Made by a program: the position numbers and the translations under genes | Shown here: one piece after another, positions 31,275 through 39,640 of the stretch | How positions within the stretch are numbered: the stretch's first letter is position 1 | Layout: every line of letters starts with the position of its first letter | Source: a virus | Reading direction: 5' to 3' (one strand) | Length of the DNA: 56,053 nucleotides | IMG/VR virus record: IMGVR_UViG_3300047388_000165 | Coordinates: 1-56,053 of that record | Notes under the pieces: generated by a model | The model's input: only the letters and a program-made list of their open reading frames with translations | The model's database searches: none | What the model was told of the DNA's origin: nothing

Positions 31275-33134
31275 ATGGCCTCCGTTGCTCCTTACACTCC
31301 AAGACGCTCCAACAAAATCGAGAAGTACGGTCGCCTCATCAGCCCCACCGTGGACCCCGTGGCGCTGGAGATCGACATGATCCGCAAGGGCGGACAATGG
31401 ATGGAGGAGGACCGCATCGTGGGCATGGGGCTGTTCTACCACTTCATGCAGCTGGAGACGCTGCTGTGGCCGCACAAGAAGTGGCATCGTTGGAGCGAGC
31501 TGGTGCTCGAGAATTATCTGAAGTACCGATCGATTGGCTGCATGGGTCCGGCCAGCTCCGGCAAATCGTTCTGCTTCGCCACCGACGCATTAGCCGACTA
31601 CTACTGCTTCAGCGATTGCACCACTGTCCTGTGCTGCTCGACCACCCGGGAAATGTTGGAGCAACGCATCTTCGGCGAAGTGAAGAAGCATCACCTCCTC
31701 GCCAAAAAAGCCCGTTCGTGGATTCCTGGTTTCATCAAGGAGTCCCGCCAGCGCATCGTCACTGCCACCAAGGACGCTGATGTGGAAGGGATCGATGTCC
31801 GCAATGGATTTCTGGGAGTGCCCTGCAAACGGGGCAACGACTATGTGGGCCTCGGAGATTTCGCCGGTGTGAAGAACAAGCGGGTCCGCCTCATCGCCGA
31901 CGAGTTGCACCTCCTGCCGCGCGTCTTCGTGGATGCAATCGCCAACCTCGACAAGAACCCCGACTTCAAAGCTGCGGGACTGGGCAATCCGAAGGACACG
32001 ACCGACGCACTTGGCATCATGTGCGAGCCCTCCGCCGAGCTGGGTGGATGGGATGGTGGCATTGACCAATCCCCTGGCACAAAGACGTGGCCCACCCGCC
32101 GACCCCAAGGCGTCTGCATCCAGCTGCCGGGAAGTGACTCTCCAAATCTGAAAGGTGATCTCGGCATCCCGCTTATCACTCAGGCCGATATCGACCGTGA
32201 CGTGGCGTTCTACGGCACCGACTCCATCTGGGTGTCGATGATGGATGAAGGCAAGATGCCGCGCGGCCAGGGAAGCCGGCGCGTGCTGACCCGGAACATG
32301 GCGATCAAAAACAAAGCCATGGAGCAGCCCGTCTGGAGGAACTCGAACCGGACGAGGATTGCGTGTCTCGACGCGGCGTACAAGGGAGTTGGCGGTGACC
32401 GCTGCGTGTACGCAGAGCTGGAGTTTGGCGATGAGATCAACTCCTCGGAGCCGGATATGGGCGTAGCCACCGTGGAGGTGTTGGTCAACCAGGCGGTTCC
32501 CAAGCAGCCGATTCGACCGATCATCATGCTGCTCAAAACCGAGATCATTCCCATCCAAGGGCAGGTCAAAGATGAAGCGGAAGAACAGATCGCCGAGTTC
32601 GTCATCAGCCACTGCGAAGCGAGCGGCATACCGCAGGACAAGTTCTTCTACGACTCCGGCATGCGGACTGGACTTGTGAGCGCTTTCGCAAGAAGAGGGT
32701 GGATATCATCCGTTTCCATCGACTGCGGTGGCCCTGCCTCCGAGAAGTCGGTAAGCGAACAGATTCAAATTCCGTGCAAGGATTACTACTTCAATTACGT
32801 GACCGAGATGTGGTACTCCGTTCGTCACATCGTTGAGTCCGGACAGTTCCGCGGGATGACCGAGGACGTGCTGATGGAGTTCTGCCAGCGCGAGTGGGGC
32901 ATGGCCGGAAAGAACAAGATTCAGGTCGAGCCCAAGGCGGATATGAAGCTCAAGACTGGACGCTCTCCCGACTTGGCCGACTGCGTATCGGTGGGCATTG
33001 AAGGAGCCCGGCGCTTGGGATTCATCATCAAGAATCTCGGTAAGCAGGTCGTGCTGCACCGGGAGGATTGGCTGAAAGGCACCCGCGATAAAGCCCGTGA
33101 GTCCATGAGGAAACACGAGCTGAACTATTCCTAG
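31275..33134 (+). CDS. terL: Terminase large subunit
   Basis: It encodes 619 aa. The ATPase part has Walker A GPASSGKS at 91-98, Walker B RLIADE at 205-210 (Asp209, Glu210) and a coupling segment after it (GLGNPKDTTDALG). The nuclease domain starts at RIACLDAAYKGVGGDRCVYAE near residue 357, with the first catalytic Asp, and continues to an acidic HDAxAD-like end (SPDLADCVSVG). It packages DNA into the prohead through the portal encoded at 44035. It is on the plus strand alone among virion genes. No small terminase was recognised next to it. Confidence 0.9.
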   Translation: MASVAPYTPRRSNKIEKYGRLISPTVDPVALEIDMIRKGGQWMEEDRIVGMGLFYHFMQLETLLWPHKKWHRWSELVLENYLKYRSIGCMGPASSGKSFCFATDALADYYCFSDCTTVLCCSTTREMLEQRIFGEVKKHHLLAKKARSWIPGFIKESRQRIVTATKDADVEGIDVRNGFLGVPCKRGNDYVGLGDFAGVKNKRVRLIADELHLLPRVFVDAIANLDKNPDFKAAGLGNPKDTTDALGIMCEPSAELGGWDGGIDQSPGTKTWPTRRPQGVCIQLPGSDSPNLKGDLGIPLITQADIDRDVAFYGTDSIWVSMMDEGKMPRGQGSRRVLTRNMAIKNKAMEQPVWRNSNRTRIACLDAAYKGVGGDRCVYAELEFGDEINSSEPDMGVATVEVLVNQAVPKQPIRPIIMLLKTEIIPIQGQVKDEAEEQIAEFVISHCEASGIPQDKFFYDSGMRTGLVSAFARRGWISSVSIDCGGPASEKSVSEQIQIPCKDYYFNYVTEMWYSVRHIVESGQFRGMTEDVLMEFCQREWGMAGKNKIQVEPKADMKLKTGRSPDLADCVSVGIEGARRLGFIIKNLGKQVVLHREDWLKGTRDKARESMRKHELNYS

Positions 33135-34522
33135 CTATCCGGGAAAGACGGCTGCAACGGATACACCCGGTTCGGAGTCAGCAAACCACCACCTTTGACG
33201 AACCGGAACTCATCGATGTAGCCATTGATCGAGCGGGAAGTTCCGGTTTTGTTTCCTCCGATAATCACCGTGTCTGCGCCGTTGTAATACAAAGCCGGGA
33301 ACGTCGTCAGAGTGTTGGTGTAAGTGATAAATCCGTTGACCGTGCAGATAACCTGCATCCCCTTTCGCTCCACCAGAATCTCAGAGGGATCAGTGGTTGA
33401 CAGCAGTGCGATCTGAGGTCCGTTCAGGATGTCGAAACTCGCCCCCAAGCTGCTCAAATAAAGATGAAGGTCGGTGTTGCCGCCGCCTCCAGGATTTAGG
33501 TCGATCGCAATGCCAGCGACAGTATCGCCATCCCGGGTGTGAAATACACGGGCGCTGGTCTGGGGAGCGCCGATGTACTTGTAGTAAAACTGGATCGTCC
33601 AGTCACCTGAGCCCACTTGATATCCTGTGTTGATCGGCATGGAGACGCAGGAGTTGCCGCTGGCCGCGACCTTGAGCGATGACACGCCAAACGCAAACCA
33701 GTTCGTGCTGAGCTGAGCGCCGCCGTTCGCAGTCCAAATGTTTGCCGGCACCGAGTCAGTGACTATCGTGGACGTGTTGGTTCCCTCAAAATGCAGCAGG
33801 GAGGACACCTGAGCGAAGGGCGCGTTGGTGTAGGTGTACGCTGACAGGGTGCTGTTGGTGCCATTCGCTTTGTTGTTAAACGTCGTCCAGTCCGTCAAAG
33901 AAAGATAACCGTTGTGAGAGGAGTCCGCCTGTTGCTGTGAAAGCGATGTTCCGCTTCCAATCACCGCCCCGGTGCCGCCAGTGACGGTAATCCCATCCGT
34001 TCCGGCATCAGTGAGATTTCCAATGGTGAGCGCGGACTGCTTCGAGTTGAACGTGGACCAGTCCGTCAGGGAGAGGTAGCCGTTGTGCGTCGAGTCCGCC
34101 ACGTGCATGGAGAAAATGCCCGTCGTGTTGTCGTATAGAACCGGCGTGGTGGCTGACACATCACCTCTCACGATGGCGGTGATGGATGGCAGGTCGCCAG
34201 TGGTGAGTGAGCGAAAGGATGGGAACCCCAATCCACCATCAGGACTGGCGAACACCAGATTCCCCAGTTGACCGACCGGAGAGAATGTCACTGCGGGAGC
34301 CGTGGTGGGATTGGCGACGCTAGACGTGAACAGTGGAGAGAGGTTCCCCACCGTCAGGTTGCTCACAGTGCCACCGCCACCGGGAGCGTTGGTCTGTATC
34401 CCAAGATAATTCCGATCTGCCTCGGCGCTCGGCTGGCGGAGAAATCCCTGATTGAAGTAGCTGATTTGAGCTGATGCGGTGATGCAGGAGCACAACAAAA
34501 GGAAGAGGGCTCTGAGTCTCAT
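33131..34522 (-). CDS. Tail fibre-like protein with signal peptide and LamG domain
   Basis: ATG 34522 gives MRLRALFLLLCSCITASAQ, a clear signal peptide (possible lipobox LLLC). About 463 aa. Two repeats of HNGYLSLTDWSTFNSKQ type, typical of phage tail fibres, lie near residues 140-220. The C-terminal 200 residues look like a LamG/concanavalin domain (SLLHFEGTN...FYYKYIG...YIDEFRFVKG). A signal peptide on a fibre-like protein is unusual. The stop shares bases with the terminase stop (CTAG). Confidence 0.7.
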   Translation of the reverse strand: MRLRALFLLLCSCITASAQISYFNQGFLRQPSAEADRNYLGIQTNAPGGGGTVSNLTVGNLSPLFTSSVANPTTAPAVTFSPVGQLGNLVFASPDGGLGFPSFRSLTTGDLPSITAIVRGDVSATTPVLYDNTTGIFSMHVADSTHNGYLSLTDWSTFNSKQSALTIGNLTDAGTDGITVTGGTGAVIGSGTSLSQQQADSSHNGYLSLTDWTTFNNKANGTNSTLSAYTYTNAPFAQVSSLLHFEGTNTSTIVTDSVPANIWTANGGAQLSTNWFAFGVSSLKVAASGNSCVSMPINTGYQVGSGDWTIQFYYKYIGAPQTSARVFHTRDGDTVAGIAIDLNPGGGGNTDLHLYLSSLGASFDILNGPQIALLSTTDPSEILVERKGMQVICTVNGFITYTNTLTTFPALYYNGADTVIIGGNKTGTSRSINGYIDEFRFVKGGGLLTPNRVYPLQPSFPDS

Positions 34523-34583
34523 GCCGTCGGGTATATACTTTTCCCCAGTTGCGTTCAATGGTAAAGAGTGCAAGCCTTCAGGA

Positions 34584-34814
34584 ATGCAACCCCTTCTCGC
34601 AGCTGCCATCGCAGGCAATGACTTCGTTCACGGCCTGATTTACATGATCGTCATTGGGATAATCCTCGGCCTATTGCTCTGGCTGGTGTCGGTGATCCCG
34701 TTGATTCCACCGATCGTAAAGCAAGTCCTGACGTGGCTTATCTACCTCGTGGCCGTGCTAGTCCTTGTCAACTTCCTGCTCGGACTCACCGGCCACCCGC
34801 TGATCGCGTGGTGA
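34584..34814 (+). CDS. Two-helix membrane protein, holin-like
   Basis: ATG 34584 (MQPLLAAAIAGND) follows TTCAGGA; the longer frame is a shadow. Two hydrophobic helices (YMIVIGIILGLLLWLVSVIPL and WLIYLVAVLVLVNFLLGL) are joined by a short PPIVKQ turn. It resembles a family of small membrane proteins (Thivi_2564-like) found in phages and bacteria. It is the only plus-strand gene in this stretch and lies next to the lysis block, so a holin is possible. Confidence 0.6.
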   Translation: MQPLLAAAIAGNDFVHGLIYMIVIGIILGLLLWLVSVIPLIPPIVKQVLTWLIYLVAVLVLVNFLLGLTGHPLIAW

Positions 34815-35048
34815 TTAAGCTGCGGGAGCAGCGGCGAGCAGGGCCTTGCCTTTGTCGCTTTCCGGGTCAATTCCGAGCAGCTTCAGAACAGCGAGCATCC
34901 GGTCTTTGGCACTGTCTTTGCCTTTGGCGAGGATGGCCTGCCATTCCTCAGCAGACACCGATCCCTTCTTCTCGATGGTTGCGATCAGTTCATCCACAAG
35001 GGTAACAGCGAGTGGTCCGAATGCGTTCAGAAGTGCGGCGAAAGTCAT
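34815..35048 (-). CDS. Small helical phage protein, 77 aa
   Basis: Starts at 35048 (MTFAALLNAFGPLAVTLVDELIA). The N-terminal half is mildly hydrophobic; the rest is charged (WQAILAKGKDSAKDRMLAVLKLLGI). This pattern is common beside phage lysis genes. It directly abuts the plus-strand 34584 gene and overlaps the next gene by four bases. Function unknown. Confidence 0.65.
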   Translation of the reverse strand: MTFAALLNAFGPLAVTLVDELIATIEKKGSVSAEEWQAILAKGKDSAKDRMLAVLKLLGIDPESDKGKALLAAAPAA

Positions 35049-35431
35049 GGCTTTTTAAGTTTGGTTTTGATTTGAGCAGCAGCGGGTTTGTAAAACTGGT
35101 CGATGACATCGGCCACACCCAGTGCCTCCTGAATCACATTGTCGGGAGCCAGGGCGTTGGTGTTGTTCTGCGCGAAGATCACTGCGGCCACGTAAACCTT
35201 CTGGAACTTGTTGTACGCCGCTCCCACTGGCGCGATGCCGTTGGTGGATGCCAACCCTTGCGCGGTGGCGATGTAGTAACCGTCAACGCCAGTAGTCACC
35301 ACGTCATGCGTGGCGGAAAGCGTGTTGGCAGCGAGGCGCTGCTGGGTGGTATTGCAGGCCGTGACCATGCCGACAACGAGCGCGGCGGTGAGGAGAACGA
35401 TCGAAATAACTGGGGAAGAGAATTTCTTCAT
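35045..35431 (-). CDS. Lipoprotein, possible outer spanin
   Basis: ATG 35431 (MKKFSSPVISIVLLTAALVVGMVTACNTTQQ) follows AAGGGCCAG; the longer upstream frame is not needed. The signal peptide ends at a lipobox-like MVTAC with Cys near residue 30. The mature part is a helical domain ending in a basic tail. In a Gram-negative host a small lipoprotein beside holin-like genes may be an outer-membrane spanin, but no inner spanin partner is clear. Confidence 0.6.
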   Translation of the reverse strand: MKKFSSPVISIVLLTAALVVGMVTACNTTQQRLAANTLSATHDVVTTGVDGYYIATAQGLASTNGIAPVGAAYNKFQKVYVAAVIFAQNNTNALAPDNVIQEALGVADVIDQFYKPAAAQIKTKLKKP

Positions 35432-35438
35432 CTGGCCC

Positions 35439-35801
35439 TTATACACCCGCAACTGGATTTTGGCTAGCGGGTTTTCTAATAAACTCAGTGGCGGATTCAG
35501 GGCTCATCACCTGCGCGTCGGGCTTTTCATCGGTCGTGGCCGGTAGAACCGTCCCCACCGGGAGCGTGTCCGCTGCCTTTTGCTGGATCGCCTTGGTGGT
35601 GTTTGCCTTCAGGCCGGAGACAATGGCGATGACGGCTGCGGTGAGTCCAAGAATCAGTTCGATGGTATCCGCCGCGCTCAATGCTTCAGCCATTTTGGTT
35701 CCACCGTGGGCCGCGACCCCGATGGCGATGATCTTGATGGCCGTCCTGACCGCGTAGGACTGCATTGGTGTCAGCTCCGGAACTCGGAATGGAGTGCTCA
35801 T
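35439..35801 (-). CDS. Holin-like membrane protein (Pam3-gp28 type)
   Basis: ATG 35801 (MSTPFRVPELTPMQ) has AGGAAAATC upstream; the longer frame is discarded. 120 aa. Two hydrophobic segments are present: AVRTAIKIIAIGVAAHGG and TIELILGLTAAVIAIVSGL. The tail is polar. This arrangement matches a phage holin family I know as Pam3-gp28-like. It would open the inner membrane at lysis. Confidence 0.65.
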   Translation of the reverse strand: MSTPFRVPELTPMQSYAVRTAIKIIAIGVAAHGGTKMAEALSAADTIELILGLTAAVIAIVSGLKANTTKAIQQKAADTLPVGTVLPATTDEKPDAQVMSPESATEFIRKPASQNPVAGV

Positions 35802-36043
35802 GATTTTCCTGTGTGTTTTTCGGTATCTGATTTTATCTGGTCTTTCTTTCCACGTTCGTACGCGGCAATTACAGCCTCCACGTTCGCCGCCTTTGTCTCC
35901 GCTTTCCACTCCGTAAGCCGGCTGTTCAGCTCCTTGTGGACTGATCGTATCTTATACCATGCAGCCAATGAGGCGATGGTTGGAGCTACCGACACAATGA
36001 TCGCCACCAGCACCGCATCGGAAAATTTAATGACGGAGATCAT
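35798..36043 (-). CDS. Membrane-anchored small protein, 81 aa
   Basis: Starts at 36043. One N-terminal hydrophobic helix (AVLVAIIVSVAPTIASLAAW) is followed by a charged coiled coil ending in Lys/Thr/Glu. It is ATGA-coupled to the holin-like gene. The architecture (N-in anchor and periplasmic coiled coil) would suit an inner spanin, but length and place are not decisive. Confidence 0.6.
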   Translation of the reverse strand: MISVIKFSDAVLVAIIVSVAPTIASLAAWYKIRSVHKELNSRLTEWKAETKAANVEAVIAAYERGKKDQIKSDTEKHTGKS

Positions 36044-36318
36044 GGAGACGCAGATTGATTCATCAGGTTCACGATGCCGTCAGCGGTTGGCAGCTTCAGC
36101 GTGGGGTTGTTGATGGCGAGCTGGTTCTCCCACATGATCTGATGCTGGATGGTCCAGGCTTTGCGCTGGAAGTTCTCCATCGAAACCAGTTTGGCATAAA
36201 TCAACGTGAACGAAGCCGCCGCCGTCAGCAGCGGAATCACAATTTCCAGGCGCATTTTGGTTTTCAATCCAAGGCTGGTGTCTGCCTTGTCTTCTTCTCT
36301 CGTAGCCGGGTTTTGCAT
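36040..36318 (-). CDS. Membrane-anchored small protein, 92 aa
   Basis: ATG 36318 (MQNPATREEDKADTSL) is chosen because the longer frame runs into the previous gene; no ribosome binding site is visible. One membrane segment (LEIVIPLLTAAASFTLIYA) is followed by a helical periplasmic part. Part of the lysis-like block with the genes at 35045-36043. Confidence 0.55.
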   Translation of the reverse strand: MQNPATREEDKADTSLGLKTKMRLEIVIPLLTAAASFTLIYAKLVSMENFQRKAWTIQHQIMWENQLAINNPTLKLPTADGIVNLMNQSASP

Positions 36319-36322
36319 ATTT

Positions 36323-36922
36323 TTATTGTGTTGATGTTGCTTTGCCACGATAAAACCTTGCAGCTGTCGGGTCACCGGTCACTCGCCACACACCGTTTGT
36401 TGATACCGCATCAAGGTCAGCCCATTGAGACAGGTCGGGACTTGCTTGTAAAGTTGCATCCGTCACTGGCTGGTCAAACACAAAGAACAAATCCAAAAAT
36501 AACGGCGTGGTGTAGGACGCCTCCGCCGACAGATCGCTTTCCGCACCATTCTGATCGATAGCGGTGGCGGCAAAGTAGTAGGTAGTTCCTCCATGAAGCC
36601 CCATCAGGGTGGTGTTTGTCAGCGTTCCAACCGCAACGACATTCGAATAATTGCTCGGCCAGGTGCCGTCATTGTCGAAGCGAGACTCGATATCGTAGTA
36701 GAGGTTATATCCAGAGACGATTAGATCGTCCTCGTTGGTGGATGGGTTCCACTGCAACCCGACATCTTTTGGAACCACCGTGATGGAACCTCCCGGAGCT
36801 ACTGTTGACTTAAGCGACGCTTTACTAAAAACAACTGACGCGGGCTTTACCGATATCTGTTTTTGGTGTGGGGCGGCGCATCCTATAATCAGCAACAAGC
36901 ACAATGGCAGGAGCCGCATCAT
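36323..36922 (-). CDS. Lipoprotein with fibronectin type III domain
   Basis: ATG 36922 (MMRLLPLCLLLIIGCAAPHQ) gives a lipoprotein signal peptide with lipobox IIGC. The mature 180 residues have one FN3 domain: VGLQWNPSTNEDDLIVSGY then LHGGTTYYFAATAIDQNGAES. A short C-terminal part follows (DLSQWADLDAVSTNGVWRV). Phage FN3 lipoproteins may coat the cell or block superinfection; this is inference. Confidence 0.65.
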   Translation of the reverse strand: MMRLLPLCLLLIIGCAAPHQKQISVKPASVVFSKASLKSTVAPGGSITVVPKDVGLQWNPSTNEDDLIVSGYNLYYDIESRFDNDGTWPSNYSNVVAVGTLTNTTLMGLHGGTTYYFAATAIDQNGAESDLSAEASYTTPLFLDLFFVFDQPVTDATLQASPDLSQWADLDAVSTNGVWRVTGDPTAARFYRGKATSTQ

Positions 36923-37155
36923 GTCGCTATTTGGTTGAGCAGTACCAACTCCATCAACTGAGGGATGCTGACCATCCCATAACACTCCAGGCACTTGCCT
37001 TGCGCGATCAACCCTTGAGGGGTCACATCATTGGCGGCGTTGTGAGCGGTTGAAATCTGGGACAGCAACGCCAGCTTCATGATCTCGAAGGTGCTGGCAC
37101 CATAGCAGGCAAAACATTTACCTGCCGTCATCAGTGATTGTGGGTCTGTGGCCAT
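36919..37155 (-). CDS. Two-repeat GKCxxCYG protein
   Basis: It encodes 78 aa with two copies of a 38-residue unit: LMTAGKCFACYGAST...MKLALLSQI and LIAQGKCLECYGMVS...MELVLLNQI. Each unit holds a CxxC motif and an amphipathic helix. The gene 37159 encodes a third copy. ATGA-coupled to the FN3 lipoprotein gene. A metal- or disulfide-stabilised module is likely; function unknown. Confidence 0.65.
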   Translation of the reverse strand: MATDPQSLMTAGKCFACYGASTFEIMKLALLSQISTAHNAANDVTPQGLIAQGKCLECYGMVSIPQLMELVLLNQIAT

Positions 37156-37158
37156 ACT

Positions 37159-37515
37159 TCAAGGAATTACAACCGAATTGCTGGGTGCTACGATTTCGTT
37201 TCCAAACACGTCCTCACCCACAACTCTCGCAAGAACACCGCTATCCAAAAACGGACTGGAGCGGGAGATGCCTGGAACGCTGCTGTCCTCAAACCAAGTG
37301 ATCCCACCATCATCCGATCCCTGAACGCTCCAAATTTCCGGATTGGTGCCAGAGAATGTCCAATGAAGGTTCGGGAACGCAAAGCTCAACACGGGAGCTG
37401 GTGGCGGAGAAGCAACTCTCGCCAGCAACGCCAGCTCTAAAGCCTCTTCCAAAGTGACTCCGTTGCAGAGGTAGCATTTTGCCTCAGCCAATAATGTCTG
37501 AGAATCAACAGCCAT
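37159..37515 (-). CDS. CxxC module plus beta-domain protein
   Basis: It encodes 118 aa. The first 35 residues repeat the unit of the previous gene (LLAEAKCYLCNGVTLEEALELALLARV). A beta-rich domain follows (FAFPNLHWTFSGTNP, GITWFEDSSVPG). It may be a fusion of the repeat unit with a small virion domain. Lies between the capsid block and the lysis block. Confidence 0.65.
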   Translation of the reverse strand: MAVDSQTLLAEAKCYLCNGVTLEEALELALLARVASPPPAPVLSFAFPNLHWTFSGTNPEIWSVQGSDDGGITWFEDSSVPGISRSSPFLDSGVLARVVGEDVFGNEIVAPSNSVVIP

Positions 37516-37517
37516 GA

Positions 37518-37811
37518 TTATTCCATCATGCTGGCCATCGAACCTTCAGGAGCGGACGCTGGAGCGGGAGTTTCCTCTTGCTCGTCAGGCTTTCCTTCCT
37601 TGGGCGCGTAGGCGACTTCGTAACTATCGTCGTCGACTCCCACGATTTTCAAAACCATCTCGTCGCCGACTTTCATCCCCGGACACAGCTCGGACGGGAC
37701 GACCGCCGTCGTGCCGGTATCGTGCGGCTGTTCGCCACCCAACTCATCTGGGGCTGTTGCGCCACCCTCACTCGGGGCGGCATCTCCATCACCGTAGTAA
37801 TCTTCAGGCAT
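37518..37811 (-). CDS. Acidic capsid-neighbour protein
   Basis: It encodes 97 aa and is strongly acidic. The N-terminal half is Glu/Gly/Asp-rich and disordered (YYGDGDAAPSEGG); the middle has a small strand segment (MKVGDEMVLKIVGVDDDSYEV); the end is a Pro/Glu tail. It directly follows the major capsid gene in transcription order, so a decoration or head-completion role is possible. Confidence 0.55.
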   Translation of the reverse strand: MPEDYYGDGDAAPSEGGATAPDELGGEQPHDTGTTAVVPSELCPGMKVGDEMVLKIVGVDDDSYEVAYAPKEGKPDEQEETPAPASAPEGSMASMME

Positions 37812-37855
37812 ATCTCGGTAGGCTCACATTCGAGCCAGTTGATGTTTAGTTGTTT

Positions 37856-37885
37856 CACCCGGGAGAGTTGTAACCCTCCCGGGTG
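37856..37885 (-). terminator. Hairpin after major capsid gene
   Basis: CACCCGGGAG and CTCCCGGGTG form a perfect 10-bp stem with a 10-base loop, 17 bases after the capsid stop on the minus strand. There is no U-tract, so it may slow or process mRNA rather than terminate. It may set the capsid message apart from downstream genes. Confidence 0.5.
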
Positions 37886-37902
37886 GTGAGAAGCAACCCA
37901 GA

Positions 37903-39435
37903 TTACAGGTCGAGGTTCGGATCGGTCAGGGCCGGCACCGGCTGCGGCTGCGGCACAGGTCCGTCTTGAGTGCCGCTCGGGACACCGCAAGGGAACGTTC
38001 CATACAGCGCGGTGAAGTCCAACGGGATCGGGCAGGACGGCAGCGTGCTGTCGTAGCTCTGCACTGGATATCCCGGATCGGACGAGCAGGTGTCGATTTC
38101 CGGCACGCAGAACTGCTCGCGTTTGTGCAGATACGTTTCGAGGAACTCGTAGTGCATCGGGCGGACATAATACATGAAGTCCGCGATGAACTGGCCTTTG
38201 TTGCGGCGCTTGTTCTGGATGACGTTTCCAGAGGCGTCGGCACCAAGGTTGTCCATGACGAACTGCCACTTGCCGCCGAAGTCCCGATGACCGAAGGGCA
38301 TCTCGGGATTGAGCGAGGTCGCATCCGGCACCAGGAGCTCCATACCCATTTTGTGATGGATTTGGCTGAGGCAGAAATGCGCGCGATCGAAGTCGGTGTT
38401 GGGCTGCGAGCCGAGGCCGGCGGCACCACCCGCGCCAGTCGTGATCTGATTCACGAAGGGCAGCACCACCTGGTAGCGATACCGGTTGCCGTTGCCACCA
38501 TTGGCGCCAGCACCGAGGTCCGCCACGAAGTTGAACCGAAGGCCCATCGGGTCCATGCGGGACATGAAGTTACCGATCGAACCGGAATAACCATAGCGCC
38601 AGTACTTCGTGCTGTCGTCGAACTGCGTGAAGCGCCAGTTGCCGAGAACATTGGGGTTGTCGCCACCACCGATGCCTTGCTGGCCACCGAGATGGTCGAG
38701 GCTCCAGATGGTGTCCATGTCGGTCACCAACTCGATGAACGGACTGGTGTCCTTGAACGGGTTCTTCCCGGCGTAACCTTTCAACATCAGGTTGTTGAAC
38801 CGGTTCTGCAACATCTGCGGAACCAGTTTGAAGATGCGCGTCGGGGGCACGCTCGCATCGAAATAAACTTCGTCTCCCGCGGCGTTGTTGTTCCACTGGA
38901 AGTTGAACACGCCGTCCGTGGCGGCCTGACCGAAGTTCTTGTTGGCAACTGCCCGCATGAACGACCACGTGAGGTGGCGGCGGCGGAGGAAGTTGCTCGA
39001 AATCGCGGTGGTGGCGGGCTTGAGGATTTCGCTGATGATCTGCTCGATATGCTCCTGGGCAGCGGTGATGTGCATGTCCTGGTCATAGCAGAACAGCGGC
39101 GTGGACCAGTACTGTTGCTCGGCATACCATGTGAGCCGGTCAGCACCCCAGCCGACTTGATGCTCCACTTGATCGCAGGGGTTACCCACGCAACCGGGGC
39201 CGTTGGCGATCTTGCGAGTCCAAGGCTTCGTGACGTTGGGGAACACGCTGCGGAAACGATCCTGGGTCACCTCGACGGGCGTACCCATCTCGATGGTTCC
39301 AGTGGAAACGTTATACAGCCAGCCATCGGTGGGCCGGATATCTTCCATGATGATCTCGTCAAATCGAGGCGTTTGATCGACGAGGAACTGCGGGAAGTCG
39401 CAAGCTGCAATGATTTGGCCTGTTGGGCACGACAT
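37903..39435 (-). CDS. Probable major capsid protein
   Basis: It encodes 510 aa starting MSCPTGQIIAACDFPQ. The order and size fit: it follows the scaffold-like gene and precedes the small acidic gene. The middle is strand-rich with Trp/Phe-Asn segments (FNFQWNNNAAGDEVYFD) and Gly-rich loops (GGAAGLGSQPNTD). The second half has the pattern RRNKGQFIADFMYYVRPMHYEFLET, as in phage capsid subunits with the HK97-type fold. The proof would be structural; my evidence is context and character. A promoter and operator lie 130 bases upstream. Confidence 0.6.
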   Translation of the reverse strand: MSCPTGQIIAACDFPQFLVDQTPRFDEIIMEDIRPTDGWLYNVSTGTIEMGTPVEVTQDRFRSVFPNVTKPWTRKIANGPGCVGNPCDQVEHQVGWGADRLTWYAEQQYWSTPLFCYDQDMHITAAQEHIEQIISEILKPATTAISSNFLRRRHLTWSFMRAVANKNFGQAATDGVFNFQWNNNAAGDEVYFDASVPPTRIFKLVPQMLQNRFNNLMLKGYAGKNPFKDTSPFIELVTDMDTIWSLDHLGGQQGIGGGDNPNVLGNWRFTQFDDSTKYWRYGYSGSIGNFMSRMDPMGLRFNFVADLGAGANGGNGNRYRYQVVLPFVNQITTGAGGAAGLGSQPNTDFDRAHFCLSQIHHKMGMELLVPDATSLNPEMPFGHRDFGGKWQFVMDNLGADASGNVIQNKRRNKGQFIADFMYYVRPMHYEFLETYLHKREQFCVPEIDTCSSDPGYPVQSYDSTLPSCPIPLDFTALYGTFPCGVPSGTQDGPVPQPQPVPALTDPNLDL

Positions 39436-39561
39436 AAAGTTAAAATTTTCTGCGTTTTATTTTAAGACGATCGGTTCGATTAAAGCGCACACGCGCAAAC
39501 GATGACCGTCAGGGAACACTTTATGAAGTCGGCTGGGAGCTTCGATATTACGCCGATGTGC

Positions 39562-39588
39562 CGAGTTCAGATTATAGATGCGAACTCG
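39562..39588 (-). promoter_or_regulatory. Promoter with overlapping inverted repeat, before capsid
   Basis: On the minus strand a perfect TATAAT (39571-39576) is enclosed by the inverted repeat CGAGTTC...GAACTCG. The -35 is weak (TTGTTG at short spacing). The arrangement is that of a repressor site covering a -10 box. The resulting leader to the capsid start would be about 130 bases; the rest of this 205-base gap holds nothing else I can see. Confidence 0.45.
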
Positions 39589-39640
39589 ACCAACAAAGCA
39601 TCTGAATGGCTTCTACACCCGTAGAGCAGGTGGTGTCAAA

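Noticed and set aside
37966-39465. 499-codon plus-strand frame opposite the capsid gene
   Set aside because: His/Arg/Glu-rich mirror translation with no ribosome binding site; the minus-strand gene fits the virion operon.
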